Source: Dugong dugon (lineage: Eukaryota; Chordata; Mammalia; Sirenia; Dugongidae). Taken from it: a stretch of DNA of 64,000 bases. A model generated the notes under the pieces. It was not told where the DNA came from and made no database searches. It was given only the letters and a program-made list of their open reading frames with translations. Both the position numbers and the translations under genes were made by a program. Positions 22,996-34,900 of this stretch are shown here, piece after piece. Location: contig CM057461.1 of the NCBI GenBank assembly GCA_030035585.1, forward strand, positions 171,813,624-171,877,623, in the 5' to 3' direction. Each line of letters opens with the position of its first letter. Positions within the stretch are counted from its first letter, which is position 1.

Positions 22996-24245
22996 TTACT
23001 ATGGACCAGGCTTTAATGAGTGTTAATCTTAGAAAGATAAATGAAACAAGGGCTGTCTAGTCTAATAGAAGACATGATACCTATTTAGTACTGTTTGTTC
23101 CTTCAGGTGAGTTTAGACACTTATTTTCCCACACAGCAATGTGATGTCTGTTTCACAAATATGAGCACATTTCACCTTTGGATTCTGGGACTTGGAGTTA
23201 AATTTTGAATTCAGTAGCTAAAGTTAACTGAGCCTAAGTTTCTGATAGAGTTTTCACTCTCTTTTTTCAAGAATATTGGTTTGATTTTAAAACTGTATTT
23301 CAAATGTTCAGTTTGGATGTGTATCAATACCATGTAGTCACTCTGAATCCTTTTAGGAAACTGGTTAACTACAAAGCATAAAACATTTAAGCGTTTAGAA
23401 AATCTTATGTAAATACACATATCTGAATGCTTTTGATCCTACATTTTTCACTGTTATCCAGTATTTTATATTGTATATGCTATATTGACAAAGTGATATT
23501 AAGGGATGGTATTCAACTCTACAAAGTAACCCTGAACTTTTCACGTATTACAAAACATTTCTAGGAAATATAAAAAGGTATACAGCACAAGAGTAGCTTT
23601 AAGAGAATCAAAGTTGCAAAAGTTTTGCTAGTAGCAATAGAATCCACCAGCGACTGGATTTGCAAAAGTAAAAGCAAAACTTCAATAGGCAGCAGCTGGA
23701 GAGAATAAATGTTTCGGTTGTTTTCTACCAACTGCGTCTCAGACATGTAGCAAATGACCTGTTATTCATGCCCTAGGGCTCCTTCTAACTAAAAGCTAAT
23801 TTCCTCTGTTTGAGCCATGGAGTATCTGCAGGCTTATCCCACCCAGCCTGGCAGTCCTCCGGCAGCCCGACTCAGGGACCAGCTGTGGCTTCCTGTTGCC
23901 TTTTTCTGAAACTTGCACCAATATAGACAACGAGTTACTCCTCATGTTAGAGTGTGTTAATTAGCAATACTTCACTGTAATGACTCTGAGAAGTATCTGA
24001 CAAAGAAAAAAACAAAAAACAAAGAAAACACTATGGCAAAGAAAATATAACATCCGAACTGCCTTACCATAAAAAAGAACAGAATTTCTGGATTTTGGAC
24101 TTGTCTTTTTTAGCTTTACATTCATATTTAATTAACTGAGCATCTTCTAAGCATGTGAGCATTTTTAATCCTTGAAGCAACCCTGAATGGCAGGTATAAT
24201 TGTCCTTATTTTGTATTAACAGGTAATTAAAGCCAAAAAAACCTA
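22996..24245. other. Unassigned sequence
   Basis: No gene or confident repeat. 24130-24215 may be a weak antisense MIR ('tccttgaagcaaccctgaat'). Confidence 0.5.
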
Positions 24246-24291
24246 ACACGTTGCTGTTGAGTCGATTCCGACTGAAAGCGACCCTATAGGT
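24246..24291 (-). mobile_element. AfroSINE 3'-end fragment, antisense
   Basis: 'gttgctgttgagtcgattcc' and 'gcgaccctataggtag' are the last ~45 bp of the SINE. Confidence 0.7.
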
Positions 24292-25134
24292 AGTTGAAGC
24301 TCTAGAATATTAATGGCTTGTACAGGATAAATATAGGTTTCAAGTGATGAAGTTGTTTGTGGACTGTAATGTGAATCAGACCTGCTGTCTAGGCTACCCA
24401 TATGAAAACAAACTAACAGGTTATCTGTAAGGAGTATATTTATTGCAAAGATGATGGTGCGTGAGGTAGGAGCAGAACTCACTATATTATCAACAGGTTA
24501 ACCCAGGTATAATTCCCTAATTCCACAGTATGAAGAAATCCTCGTAAACACATGGAAAATTTGCCTGGCAATTCTCAAGACAGAAATCACGGTCATGTAA
24601 CCACCACCACCCCCTCTCATTTTCCAGAGGGAAAGGTTTGCTTGGGATGGTTTGGATATTGTTTGGCGTGTTGTCGTTTTATTGGGCAGTTTTAGCCAAC
24701 TACCTTTGGGTGATCAGCCAAAGAAACCTACTCAGTACTGCCCTTAGTCTAAGCAAGAGGGCCCTCTTCACTGACCCTCTCAATTTAGATGGCTCATTTT
24801 ATTGCTACTCTTTATATTTCAATTTGTGGTTTTGTAGAAATTCATGTACTAGTAGGGTATTTGCAACTGTTGCAAACGGCTACTGAGGAATATTTTGTGA
24901 TGTTAAATAAATGCTACATGTGTTAAAATATTTTAAATACATAACATATATATCATAATATATCTATATGAGAGATAGACATGAAGTGTATATTAATTTT
25001 TTTCCCTTGGCAACTAGGGGGATTGAATTGTGGATAACTATATTTTTATAAAAGCAATTTATAAAAGTAGCTAAATTTTTTAAATTAATTTAAAATTCCT
25101 GACATCAAAATAATTCTGGTTTTAAGTTTTTGTT
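24292..25134. other. Unassigned sequence
   Basis: Nothing recognised. The hydrophobic 82-codon frame at 24638-24886 has no family features. Confidence 0.5.
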
Positions 25135-25645
25135 TTTTACTGTGCTCTAGGTGAAGGTTTACAGAGCAAACTAGTTTCTCACTAAACAGTTGATATACAT
25201 ATTATTTTGTGACATTGGTTGTCAACCCCATGATGTGTCAGCATTCTCCCCTTCTTGACCTTGGGTTCTCCATTTCCATTCGTACAGCTTTCCTGTCCCC
25301 TCCTGCCTTCTCATCCTTGCCCCTGAGCTGCTATGCCCATTTAGTATACATGATTGAACTATGTACATTATTGTTCGTTTTTTAAGACCCCTCTAATCTT
25401 TGGCTGGAGGGTAAACCTCAGGAGTGACTTCTATACTGAATTAAAAGGGTGTCCAGTGGCCATACTCTCAGGGTTTCCCCAGTAAGTCTGGTCTTTTTTG
25501 TGAGTTTGAATTTTGTTCTACATCTTTCTCCAGCTCTGTCCAGGACCCTCTATTGTGATCCCTGTCAGAGCAGTTGATGGTGGTAACTGGGCACCATCTA
25601 TTATGCTGGACTCTGTCTGGTGGAGGCTGTGGTAGTTGCTGTGGT
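25135..25645 (-). mobile_element. Afrotherian L1 3' UTR, 5'-truncated, antisense
   Basis: The right part is the reverse complement of the 3' UTR of the young L1s: 'ctccagctctgtccaggacc', 'gggcaccatctattatgctg' and 'actctgtctggtggaggctg' pair with 36270-36380. The left end is the L1 3' terminus. It contains only one 3'-end module, against three in the young copies. Confidence 0.85.
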
Positions 25646-26345
25646 TTTAAGTTTTGATTTACAAATTCTAAGAATTGAGATATACGGTATGTGGGTCTGC
25701 ACTTGTTTTCTTGCTTTGATATGCTAAATGTTAGAAACCAGCTTGCTTTGGGATCAGGCAATAGTTCAGTTAAAATCTGCTATGGCCATGGCAGTGTCTG
25801 AGTACCTCCCCCTAACAAAGCGGGTGGCACTAGCAATGATTGCTAAGATGGAAGAGACCTGCTGAACAAATTTCTTCCAAAAGTGGCCATATACGTGGCG
25901 AGCACTAAGGATATTTGGATTCCTCTCTCAGTTCATCTAGAACAGAACAATATCCAGTGGTTTATCTTTTTCAAACCTTATTGGAAACCAACAATCTTTC
26001 TGGAACAAGAAACTTAAACATCCCCATGAGCAATAGAAGAAGTGGGTTTAGGGTCTGCCACAGAGCAAGCATTGACCATAGGAAGCTGTCGTACCATCTC
26101 TCTTCCCTATAATTCTGGTATGGATGGCAGAATGTGAATGCTTATCCGGAGTCCAGTCACAGTCACAAATGAAGGCCGTTTTGATTATGTCCTCCAATGA
26201 ACAATATCCTCTAAGGGTCTCTTCTTGAAAGAAAAACACAGAAAGAGATGGAGAGATCAATCCCTAAGCTATTATTAGCTAGACTTATCCCTTAGCTAAC
26301 AGGAGTTAAGGAGGAAAATTCAGGATTGTAAAAATGATAAGAACA
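25646..26345. other. Unassigned sequence
   Basis: Nothing recognised. Short opposite-strand frames (25915-26112, 26048-26260) look incidental. Confidence 0.5.
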
Positions 26346-26349
26346 GTAG

Positions 26350-26560
26350 CAATAATTACAGCTACTAGTTATTAAGCTTGAACTATGTGCCAGGGACTTA
26401 ACATACATTAACACAGAAAAGTGTGAGAAACACATTAACGTACAATACTGAATATAAGAAAACTGTGATTAAATAAGGTAAAATCATTTATCCAGGCAAA
26501 CAAAGTAACTACCAGCTAGAGCCAGGATTCCATCCAAGTTTGTTTGACTCCAAAACTCAG
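26350..26560 (-). mobile_element. MIR SINE, antisense
   Basis: 'gcttgaactatgtgccaggg', 'acttaacatacattaacaca' and 'agctagagccaggattccat' follow antisense MIR. Confidence 0.65.
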
Positions 26561-26675
26561 GAAATCTGCTTTGACCTTGTCTAAGCCCACTGCCTCCCTT
26601 ACAGAGAGAGAGCTTATAGAGAAGAAGGTAGACTTCAAAGAAAAGTAAACCTGTGGGTAACATAAAGACCAGCTA

Positions 26676-26805
26676 GTCCAGTGCTTTTCAAACTTGAATG
26701 TACAGAGGAATCACTCAAGGGTCTTGTTAAATACAAATTCTGTTTCTGTAGCTGGGTGAGACCCAAGATTCTGCATTTTTGAAGCTCCCAATAGCAAGCA
26801 TCTGG
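26676..26805 (+). mobile_element. MER5A-like hAT DNA transposon remnant
   Basis: 'agtgcttttcaaacttgaat', 'gaggaatcactcaagggtct' and 'agattctgcatttttgaagc' match the pattern of the non-autonomous hAT family MER5. Confidence 0.75.
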
Positions 26806-26870
26806 TCCAACCCCATTACTTGTAGATGAGCGAACTCAGATCCAGAGAGGTTAGATGACTGCTGTTCATT
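26806..26870 (-). mobile_element. Antisense MIR-like fragment
   Basis: 'cattacttgtagatgagcga' and 'ccagagaggttagatgactg' resemble antisense MIR core. Confidence 0.5.
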
Positions 26871-28535
26871 CAATGAGGACAGAGCAAGTGTCTCCAGATC
26901 GTTCTGCTGCCCTTTCCAATTTACTGCACAAGTTGTTCTCAGTGGGTTCATCCCCATTACTAGGCATTTCAGTCTACCTAGATATCTATTCAGGATAAAT
27001 TCTGATCCCTGACCTGCTGCTACCTCATGCCCCTGTCATACATGTACTATAGATTCCTATCTTCTCCCCTAATCACTGTTACCATGTTAAAGATTGCCTT
27101 GCTTTCTGCAGTGGATAGATTTCTGGAAAATTATGTGAAATTTTATTTTTAAATTAAATCATGATTTAAATGATCTGGCAAATCTTGCTCTTTCTGTGTT
27201 TTTTTTTTTTTTTTTTTTTTTTGGAGGGGTGGGAGAGAGTACTGAGTTCTATAAATATGCAGAATGTTTTTGATAATGTCTACAGTTGGGTTTCAATTAT
27301 CATTATCTCTTAAACTGGGGGAACACTAGATAATTAATGGCACTTACAAACAAAACTATCTTCTTCCAGACTCTAATTTGATGACATGGCACAGATCCAT
27401 AACTGTATTATTACTGTGTACAGATTATGTTATCTCCACTCAGAGCTTACATAATGAATAGCAAATTCAGTTTTATTATTTTACATTTCTCAGAGCTTAT
27501 CATTTCCATTTGGACAAATCGCTTTTTTAAAAATATTTCTTCTGACCAAAGCGTTTTAAATGGATTTCTCCAGAACCTACTGCAATGCAACCTGTTCTTG
27601 GCAAAAAGAAAGGTAATCGATTTCCTGATTTCAGAAATTCTTTTAGAAATCTTGTCAAAAATAAAAGTAAATAGGCAATGATGAGTCATAACTAAAGTGT
27701 TTATTAGAGATGGCACTTCCCATGTGATAAACATAGATGGGCTGTAATAAATTCCTCAGGCAAACTGATCTCCATTTCCATAAGAGTCCTTCTAATAACC
27801 TTCATCCTAGAATTTAGCATCAAATTAGAATTAAAATATAAAGATTTGTCAATTATTATCACAGCTATTAGGAGCAAAGTATTGCTCTAGTATATACCTT
27901 TACATATTATCACAAACAGAAATGGTTTTTATACATAGGTTTCTTAGGCAAATCACATCCTACCCTTGCTTGAGCACATTAAGTAATTTCTTGGGAGATT
28001 TTTGAGTCAACTGAGTTTTAAAATCAGGTCTGTGTCCTCTTTTGTCCTCCTTTGTATGGCTGCCAATTTCTAAGTAGCTTTTTTATGCCAAACTTAATCA
28101 AACAGGATCACACCAGCCCAGCAGTTGGGTATGTTCTTTTCAAGCACTGCAGTCGTCTAGCCCTCTCATTCCATTCCATTTCTCTCCCTTCTCCTTCCTC
28201 CCTTCTGCTGTCTGCTTTTACATGATTTCACTTTCTTGTCCTTTCACTAAAGGATTAACTTAAAATAAGATGAAATTTTACAGAGTTTATTATGGTTACT
28301 AACGGGAAAATAATAACCTGCTATTTCTGTCCTTTACTCCCTCAGCACACACACAAATTAGTCACTTTACAAATTTCAGAATGCAAACATACCATTTAGA
28401 AAATTATTACATTTTGGGTTCTGGTCAACCTGGACCACTAGTCCTTTCCTGACATGCAATTGGACCTCATCACTAAGGCTAAGTTCACACTGTCCCCACT
28501 AGTGAGAATGTATTTAATTCATTTAATGGTTCGTC
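26871..28535. other. Unassigned sequence upstream of the L1 pair
   Basis: No gene recognised. A 24-base T run lies at 27199-27222. The stretch ends at the L1 target site. Confidence 0.5.
27199..27222. repeat. Poly-T tract (24 T)
   Basis: Uninterrupted T run. It could be the reversed A-tail of a retroposed sequence to its right, but I see no recognisable retrocopy or polyadenylation signal there. Confidence 0.7.
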
Positions 28536-28551
28536 AAAAACACTACGCCTG
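28536..28551. repeat. L1 target-site duplication, left copy
   Basis: AAAAACACTACGCCTG. It is repeated without change at 37315-37330, between the two L1s, and as a decayed version (AAAAACTATGCCT) at 45961-45973. The last G may belong to the elements. The minus strand at the left edge reads TTTTT/GACG, compatible with L1 endonuclease preference. Confidence 0.9.
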
Positions 28552-28554
28552 GGG

Positions 28555-28563
28555 CAAGATGGC
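28555..28563 (+). promoter_or_regulatory. YY1-type site at the L1 5' end
   Basis: CAAGATGGC lies 5 bp into the element, the same position and orientation as the YY1 site that directs accurate initiation in human L1. The downstream copy has it at 37339-37347. A reversed YY1-like word (CCATCTTG) occurs at 28776-28783. Confidence 0.65.
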
Positions 28564-28619
28564 GCTCTAGGCAGAAACACCACGCCGTCCCTCCACAGCA
28601 AAGATCCGAAAAACTAAGC

Positions 28620-29273
28620 CTAACAGAGAATCAACAATCCTGAAACCCTAGAACACCAAATGAAGAGATAAAGAACGCAGCCAAACACCAAACGGAGTGA
28701 GAATACTAAAAGAGAACGGAGAGCGAGGAGAGACTCAGGCAGAGATTCCTTACCAGCTAACGCAGCGCGGATCCACCATCTTGGATTCCTATCGGAGACC
28801 AGCAAACGGGAGAGCAGCCTTGCAGAGCATCTGGTCGGAGACAGAACGACCGGTAAACTGCGGTGCGCGCTCTCCCACCACCCACCCTTCTCCGCCTCAG
28901 CTGGGGATCCCCTGCTTTCCGTGGCCAGGGTCTCTGGGCTGGGGGGTGCTGGTGCTTGGATTCCGCGCGCCTGGGCTGGCGGCTTTCTGGGAGCCGTTTG
29001 CTGGCAGCTAGCGAACCTTTCTCTGCCGCCTCCCCCTCCTTTTGCCTGGGTGCCTGGTTCCGAGTGCCGTCTCTGCTCTCTCCTGCGGGGCTGTAGGGCT
29101 GCGTGCGGGCGTGTGGCTGTTTCTAGGTCTGGGCTCCCGCGTGGGTGGGATCCCGGGGCCTTTGTTCGTTTGCCCCTCTGCTTTCCGTGGCCGGAGTCCC
29201 TGAGCAGGGGGGCGCCGGTGCTTGGATTCCGCACGCCCGGGCTGGAGGCTTTCTGGGAGCCGTTTGCTGGCAC
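28620..29273 (-). other. Antisense 217-codon open frame in the L1 5' UTR
   Basis: An arginine-, proline- and serine-rich frame runs opposite to the element through the first monomer into the 5' end. The downstream L1 shares its C-terminal part (IRAALAGKES at 37460-37732). Primate L1s have an antisense 5' UTR frame called ORF0, but there is no sequence evidence of homology. In GC-rich DNA long open frames occur by chance, so coding status is doubtful. Confidence 0.3.
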
Positions 29274-29709
29274 CTAGCGAACCTTTTTCTGCCGCCTCCC
29301 CCTCCTTTTGCCTGGGTGCCTGGTTCCGAGGGCCGTCTCTGCTCTCTCCTGCGGGGCTGTAGGGCTGCGTGCGGGTGTGTGGCTGTTTCTAGGTCTGGGC
29401 TCCCACGTGAGTGGGATCCCGGGGCCTTTGTTTGTTCGCCCCTCTGCTTTCCGTGGCCGGAGTCCCTGAGCTGGGGGGCACCGGTGCTTGGATTCCGCGC
29501 GCCCGGGCGGGGGGCTTTCTGGGAGCCGTTTGCCGGCCGCTAGCGAGCCTTTTTCTGCCGCCTCCCCCTCCTTTTGCCTGGGTGCCTGGTTCCGAGTGCC
29601 GTCTCTGCTCTCTCCTGCGGGGCTGTAGGGCTGCGTTCAGGCGTGTGGCTGTTTCCAGGTCTGGGCTACCGCGCGGGTGGGATCCTGGGGCCTTTGTTCG
29701 TTGGCCCCT
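28912..29709 (+). repeat. Three tandem 266-bp monomers in the L1 5' UTR
   Basis: The anchor 'ctgctttccgtggcc' starts at 28912, 29178 and 29444, and a variant ('ctgcttcccgtggcc') starts at 29710. The spacing is exactly 266 bp each time. Units are GC-rich and CpG-rich and contain 'gccgcctccccctccttttg'. The fourth anchor leads into different sequence. Tandem 5' UTR monomers carry promoter activity in mouse L1s, so this is probably the promoter array. Confidence 0.92.
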
Positions 29710-30511
29710 CTGCTTCCCGTGGCCACGGTCACTTAACCCCGAGACTACCGGCTTCTTGGAATTCGCGCCCCTGAGTGGGGGCTCTCTGGGTCCCATTTGT
29801 AGGCACTGACTGCTGGTGTTGCCCTTTTTTTTTTTTTTCTCTCAATTTTATTTTTCTTCCTTTTTTGATTAGTTTTGTCATCTTTTACCTCTTTTTCTCT
29901 TTTGTCTTTCTTCATTGCTTAATTTCTTGTCTCTCTATCTCTTCCTTCTCTTTCTGTTCCCTGAATTCCAGGCGATGTATGCCTCTGTACCTTCTGGCCA
30001 GGCTGAGCTGTGAAAATTGAGACCGACTCCCCCAGACCTCATAGCTGCATCGGTGGGATCCCTGGGAACTTTGCAGTTCTTTAACTTTTCTGATTTTTAT
30101 TTGGTCATTCTTTCCTTTTCTTTCTCTTCCCCCTTCTGGTTTCCTCCATCCCATAGTCTCTCATCTGTACATTCCAACGACAAGCTCCCCTAGCATTCTT
30201 TTATGTTTGTACACTTTTTGCTCCTCCTCCTCTCTCCTCTCTCCCATATCCAGCTTAGCTTCACACATAACCATCTCTCCGCTGCACCCTACCTACCTGC
30301 ACCGTGCACTAGACATCACATCACCAAGCGGTGCAGGCACGTCCTATTGGAACCTGCCCAGCACTGACTACCGACCGTCCTGGTGGCTGCGGTGAGTGCC
30401 ACAAGCAACCCATCCCAGTGGCTCCTCCTCAACTAGATCTGCCCAGCTGTACCACAAGAACGAAAAAAAAAAAAAAATCTACAATCAATAAACGAGAGAA
30501 ATATCTACTGA

Positions 30512-31561
30512 ATGCCCCGAAAACAGCAAACAATATCAAAACATTTACAAAAACAAGACAAGATGGCTCCAATAGGCGTCCAAATTAAAACACCAGATAA
30601 CTCTCCTGTGGAAGAAAATGCACTAGAAGTACCTGATACGGAACTCAAATCACTAATACTCGGAATTTTCCAAGAACTGAGGCAAAAAGCTGACAAACAT
30701 GAGGAAAAAATAGACAAATTTATGGAAAATACAGACAAAAAATTGGAAGAATTCAGGAACATGATGCAAGAACAAAATGCCAAAATAAATTCACAACTCG
30801 AAATTATACAAAAACAACAATTAGAAATCCAAAAGATAAACAACAAGATTTCAGAAATGGACGGTGTCATAGAAGGGCTGAGAAGTAGATTTGAAACCAT
30901 GGAAGACAGGATCAGTGGAACTGAAGACAAACACTTGGATACAACTCTGTTTCAGGAAAACTCAGAAAAAAGAACAAAGAAAAATGAAGAGACCCTGAGA
31001 GTTATGTGGGACACAATTAAAAGCAAAAACTTACGAGTGATTGGCATACCAGAACAGGAGGAGAAAACAGAAAACACAGAGAGGATCATTGAGGAACTGC
31101 TGACAGAAAACTTTCCCAATATCATGAAAGATGAAAAGCAGGTCATCCAAGAAGCTCAACGAACCCCATATAGAAGAGACCCCAAAAGAAAATCACCAAG
31201 ACATATCATATTCACACTCGCTAAAACTAAAGACAAACAAAGAATCCTGAGAGCAGCTCGTGAAAAACAAGAAGTCACATACAGAGGAGAAACAATAAGA
31301 CTAAGCTCAGATTATTCAGCAGAAACCATGCAGGCAAGAAAGCAATGGGATGACATATATAAAATCTTGAAAGAAAAAAATTGTCAGCCAAGAATAATAT
31401 ATCCTGCAAAACTCTCATTCAGATTTGATGGTGAAATTAGGTCATTTCCAGATAAACAGAAACTAAAGGAATATGCAAAAGTCAAACCAAACTTACAAGA
31501 ATTATTAAAGGGAGTTCTTCGATCTGAGGACAAACAGCTTAAGCCCTCAGGCAGGACCTAG
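30512..31561 (+). CDS. L1 ORF1 protein (RNA-binding chaperone), intact, 349 aa
   Basis: L1 ORF1p is a trimeric RNA-binding protein that coats L1 RNA in cytoplasmic RNPs and is required for retrotransposition. Length is close to human ORF1p (338 aa). The basic N-terminus starts MPRKQQ. A coiled coil spans about residues 45-135, with heptad-like runs of L, I, E and K (LEIIQKQQLEIQKINNKISE). An RRM-like domain follows (about 155-250, around LRVIGIPEQEE), then the C-terminal domain (about 250-330) with SPRHIIFTLA, AREKQEVTYRGETIRLSSDY and RIIYPAKLSF. The start is the first ATG in frame after an A-rich leader, and the decayed copy aligns from the same ATG. The TAG stop is followed by a long spacer before ORF2. 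Confidence 0.96.
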   Translation: MPRKQQTISKHLQKQDKMAPIGVQIKTPDNSPVEENALEVPDTELKSLILGIFQELRQKADKHEEKIDKFMENTDKKLEEFRNMMQEQNAKINSQLEIIQKQQLEIQKINNKISEMDGVIEGLRSRFETMEDRISGTEDKHLDTTLFQENSEKRTKKNEETLRVMWDTIKSKNLRVIGIPEQEEKTENTERIIEELLTENFPNIMKDEKQVIQEAQRTPYRRDPKRKSPRHIIFTLAKTKDKQRILRAAREKQEVTYRGETIRLSSDYSAETMQARKQWDDIYKILKEKNCQPRIIYPAKLSFRFDGEIRSFPDKQKLKEYAKVKPNLQELLKGVLRSEDKQLKPSGRT

Positions 31562-31992
31562 GACCTAGGACGCAGGTTAACATGAACCAGATACCATTCT
31601 AGGAACTGAACTACAGACGACTTTCCAAAAACAAAAGATATACAACAGGGAATCAGAGAAATCAATCAAAGGATGACAACAACATCAAAACAATGAAAGA
31701 GGGAACAAACGGCATAGGTATAGAACCTTCTAAAGGAGAAGAAGGCAAGGCGATACCAAGTAACGGTAGACTGCTTCAAAATTATAAAGATAAGGGTAAA
31801 ATTCATGGTAACCACAAAAAAAGTTAACAAACCAACTCATAAAAATAAAGACGAAAAACATAAAGTCTCAACAAAACCAAAACCTACAAAAACAAAAGAA
31901 ATGAACACAAAATCCACAAACAAAAGGAACTCAGCACAAGAGAGTAAGAAGAACAAAGAAAACTTCAGCATCACAAAAAAAAGCACTACAAA
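31562..31992 (+). other. ORF1-ORF2 spacer of the intact L1 (431 nt)
   Basis: The spacer is far longer than the 63-nt spacer of human L1. It is A-rich with a run of repeated 'cctaggac' words just after ORF1. Its last 190 nt hold a small open frame (31805-31996). It may include the element that lets ribosomes reach ORF2. Confidence 0.85.
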
Positions 31993-31996
31993 ATGA
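31805..31996 (+). CDS. Small lysine-rich frame upstream of ORF2, 63 aa, ATGA overlap
   Basis: The frame starts at an ATG 244 nt after ORF1 and ends in TGA that overlaps the ORF2 ATG as ATGA. The peptide is very basic, rich in K, T, N and S (starts [15 protein letters not shown]), with no known domain. In the decayed neighbour the same frame is still open (40484-40660, 58 aa) despite a 15-nt in-frame deletion, while ORF1 and ORF2 there have stops and frameshifts. Stop-start overlaps of this type are used for termination-reinitiation, so the frame may help translate ORF2. Whether a peptide is made is unknown. A-rich composition could also keep it open by chance. Confidence 0.45.
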   Translation: MVTTKKVNKPTHKNKDEKHKVSTKPKPTKTKEMNTKSTNKRNSAQESKKNKENFSITKKSTTK

Positions 31997-34900
31997 CAGC
32001 AACAAATTCACATCTATCAATAATTGCACTGAACGTAAATGGACTCAATGCACCCATAAAGCGACGGAGAGTGGCAGAATGGATAAGAAAACAGGATCCA
32101 TCTATTTGCTGTCTACAAGAGACACATCTTAGAAACAAAGATGTGAATTTATTAAAAATCAAAGGTTGGAAAAAAATATATCAAGCTAACAACTACCAAA
32201 AAAGAGCAGGAGTGGCAATTCTAATCTCAGATAAAATAGACTTTAAAACAAAATCTACCATAAAAGACAAAGAAGGACACTATATAATGATTAAGGGGAT
32301 GATCCATCATGAAGACATAACCATAATAAATATCTATGCACCCAATGACAGGGCTCCAAAATACATAAAAAAAACTCTAACAGCACTGAAAAGAGAAATT
32401 GACAGTTCCACAATAATAGTAGGAGACTTCAACACACCACTCTCAGTAAAGGACAGAACAACTAAAAAGAAACTCAGCAAAGATACAGAAGACCTAAAGG
32501 ACACAATCATCCAACTAGACCTCATAGACATATATAGAACAATCCATCCAACCGCTGCAAAGTACACATTCTTTTCCAAGGCACATGGAACGTTCTCCAG
32601 AATAGACCACATCTTAGGCCACAGAGCAATCCTCAACAAGATCCAAAATGCTGAGATAATTCACAGTATCTTCTCTGACCACAATGCCATCAAGGTAGAA
32701 ATTAACACTAGAAAGAGCAAGGAAAAAAAATCAAACACATGGAAACTGAATAATAATCTGCTTACACATCAATGGGTAATAGAAGAAATCAGAGATGGAA
32801 TTAAAAAATTCCTAGAATCAAATGAAAATGAAAACACATCATACCAAAACCTTTGGGACACAGCAAAGGCAGTCCTCAGAGGACAATTTATAGCAATAGA
32901 TGCACATATCAAAAAAGAAGAAAGGGACAAAATCAAAACATTAACTACAGAACTCAAACAAATAGAAAGAGAACAACAGAAAAAGCCTACAACCACCGGA
33001 AGAAAGGAAATAGTAAAGATCAGAGCAGAAATCAATGAAATAGAGAACAGAAAAACAATAGAAAGAATCAACAAAACCAAAAGTTGGTTCTTTGAAAGAA
33101 TCAACAAAATCGACAAACCACTGGCCAGACTGACAAAAGAAAAACAGCAGAGGGCACAAATAACCCAAATAAGAAATGAAATGGGGGACATTACAACAGA
33201 CCCAACTGAAATAAAAAGGATTATAACAGAATATTATGAAAAACTATATTCCAACAAATTTGAAAACCTAGAGGAAATGGATAAATTTCTAGAAACATAC
33301 GGCCTACCCAAACTACAACAAAGTGATATTGAAAATCTGAACAGACCCATAACAAGAGAAGAGATTGAAAAGGTAATAAAAAAACTCCCAACCAAAAAAA
33401 GCCCTGGCCCAGATGGCTTCACTGGAGAATTCTACAAAACATTTACAGAAGAGCTCGTACCAGTTCTACTCAAGTTATTTCAGAGCATAGAAGAGGAAGC
33501 AACACTTCCAAATTCATTCTATGAAGCCAGCATAACGCTGATACCAAAACCAGGCAAAGACATCACAAAAAAAGAAAATTACAGACCAATATCTCTCATG
33601 AATATAGATGCAAAAATTCTGAACAAAATTCTAGCCAATAGAATTCAGTATCATATCAAAAAAATAATACACCACGACCAAGTAGGATTCATACCAGGTA
33701 TGCAAGGATGGTTTAACATTAGAAAATCCATCAACGTAATCCACCACATAAATAAAAGGAAAGAAAAAAATCACATGATTATCTCAATTGATGCAGAAAA
33801 GGCATTTGACAAAGTCCAACACCCATTCCTGATAAAAGCTCTCAATAAAATAGGTATAGAAGGGAAATTTCTCAACATAATAAAGGGCATCTATGCAAAA
33901 CCAACAGCCAACATCATTCTTAATGGAGAAAGGCTGAAAACATTCCCCCTGAAAACAGGAACAAGACAAGGATGCCCTTTATCACCACTCCTATTTAACA
34001 TTGTGCTGGAAGTTCTAGCTAGAGCAGTAAGGCAAGAGAAAGAAATAAAGGGCATCCAAATTGGTAATGAAGAAGTTAAACTCTCCCTGTTTGCAGATGA
34101 TATGATACTATACATAGAAAACCCTAAAGACTCCACGAGAAATTTACTGGAAGTAATAGAAAGATTCAGCAGAGTAGCAGGATACAAGATAAACATTCAA
34201 AAATCAGTTGGATTCCTATACACCGGTAAAGAGAACGATGAAAAGGAGATCAGGAAATCAATACCATTTTCAATAGCCCCTAAAACGATAAAATACTTAG
34301 GAATAAATCTGACCAGGAATATAAAAGACCTCTACAAAGAAAACTACAAAACACTGCTGCATGAAACCCAAAGGGATCTACATAAATGGAAAAACATACC
34401 ATGCTCATGGATAGGCAGACTCAACATTGTGAAAATGGCAATTCTACCTAAAGCAATCTACAAATACAATGCAATTCCGATACAAATACCAACAACATTC
34501 TTCAAAGAGATGGAAAAACTAATTATTAACCTTATATGGAAAGGGAAGAAACCTCGAATAAGTAAAGCACTACTGAAGAAGAAGAATAAAGTTGGAGGAC
34601 TCACACTACCTGACTTGAGAACCTACTATACAGCTACAGTACTCAAAACAGCCTGGTACTGGTACAACAACAGAGACATTGACCAATGGAACAGAATTGA
34701 GAACTCAGATGTAAATCCATCCACCTACGGTCACCTGATTTTTGACAAGGGCCCAAAATACATCAAATGGGGAAAAGACAGTCTTTTTAACAAATGGTGC
34801 TGGCAAAACTGGATATCCATTTGTAGAAAAATGAAACAGGACCCATACCTCACACCATATACAAAAACTACTTCAAAATGGATCAAAGACCTGAATATAA

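Noticed and set aside
24638-24886. 82-codon hydrophobic frame as a small membrane protein gene
   Set aside because: No conserved pattern, no splice or promoter context; chance frame in unassigned DNA.
27199-27222. Poly-T as the tail of a processed pseudogene
   Set aside because: No coding similarity, polyadenylation signal or TSD found beside it.
28860-29800. CpG-rich island that could be a host gene promoter with first exon
   Set aside because: It repeats with a 266-bp period, recurs in the second L1, and leads into L1 ORF1. It is the L1 5' UTR.
28921-29809. Repeated sense open frames of 118-135 codons
   Set aside because: They recur with each monomer in shifting frames because of GC content. 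No conserved start or domain.
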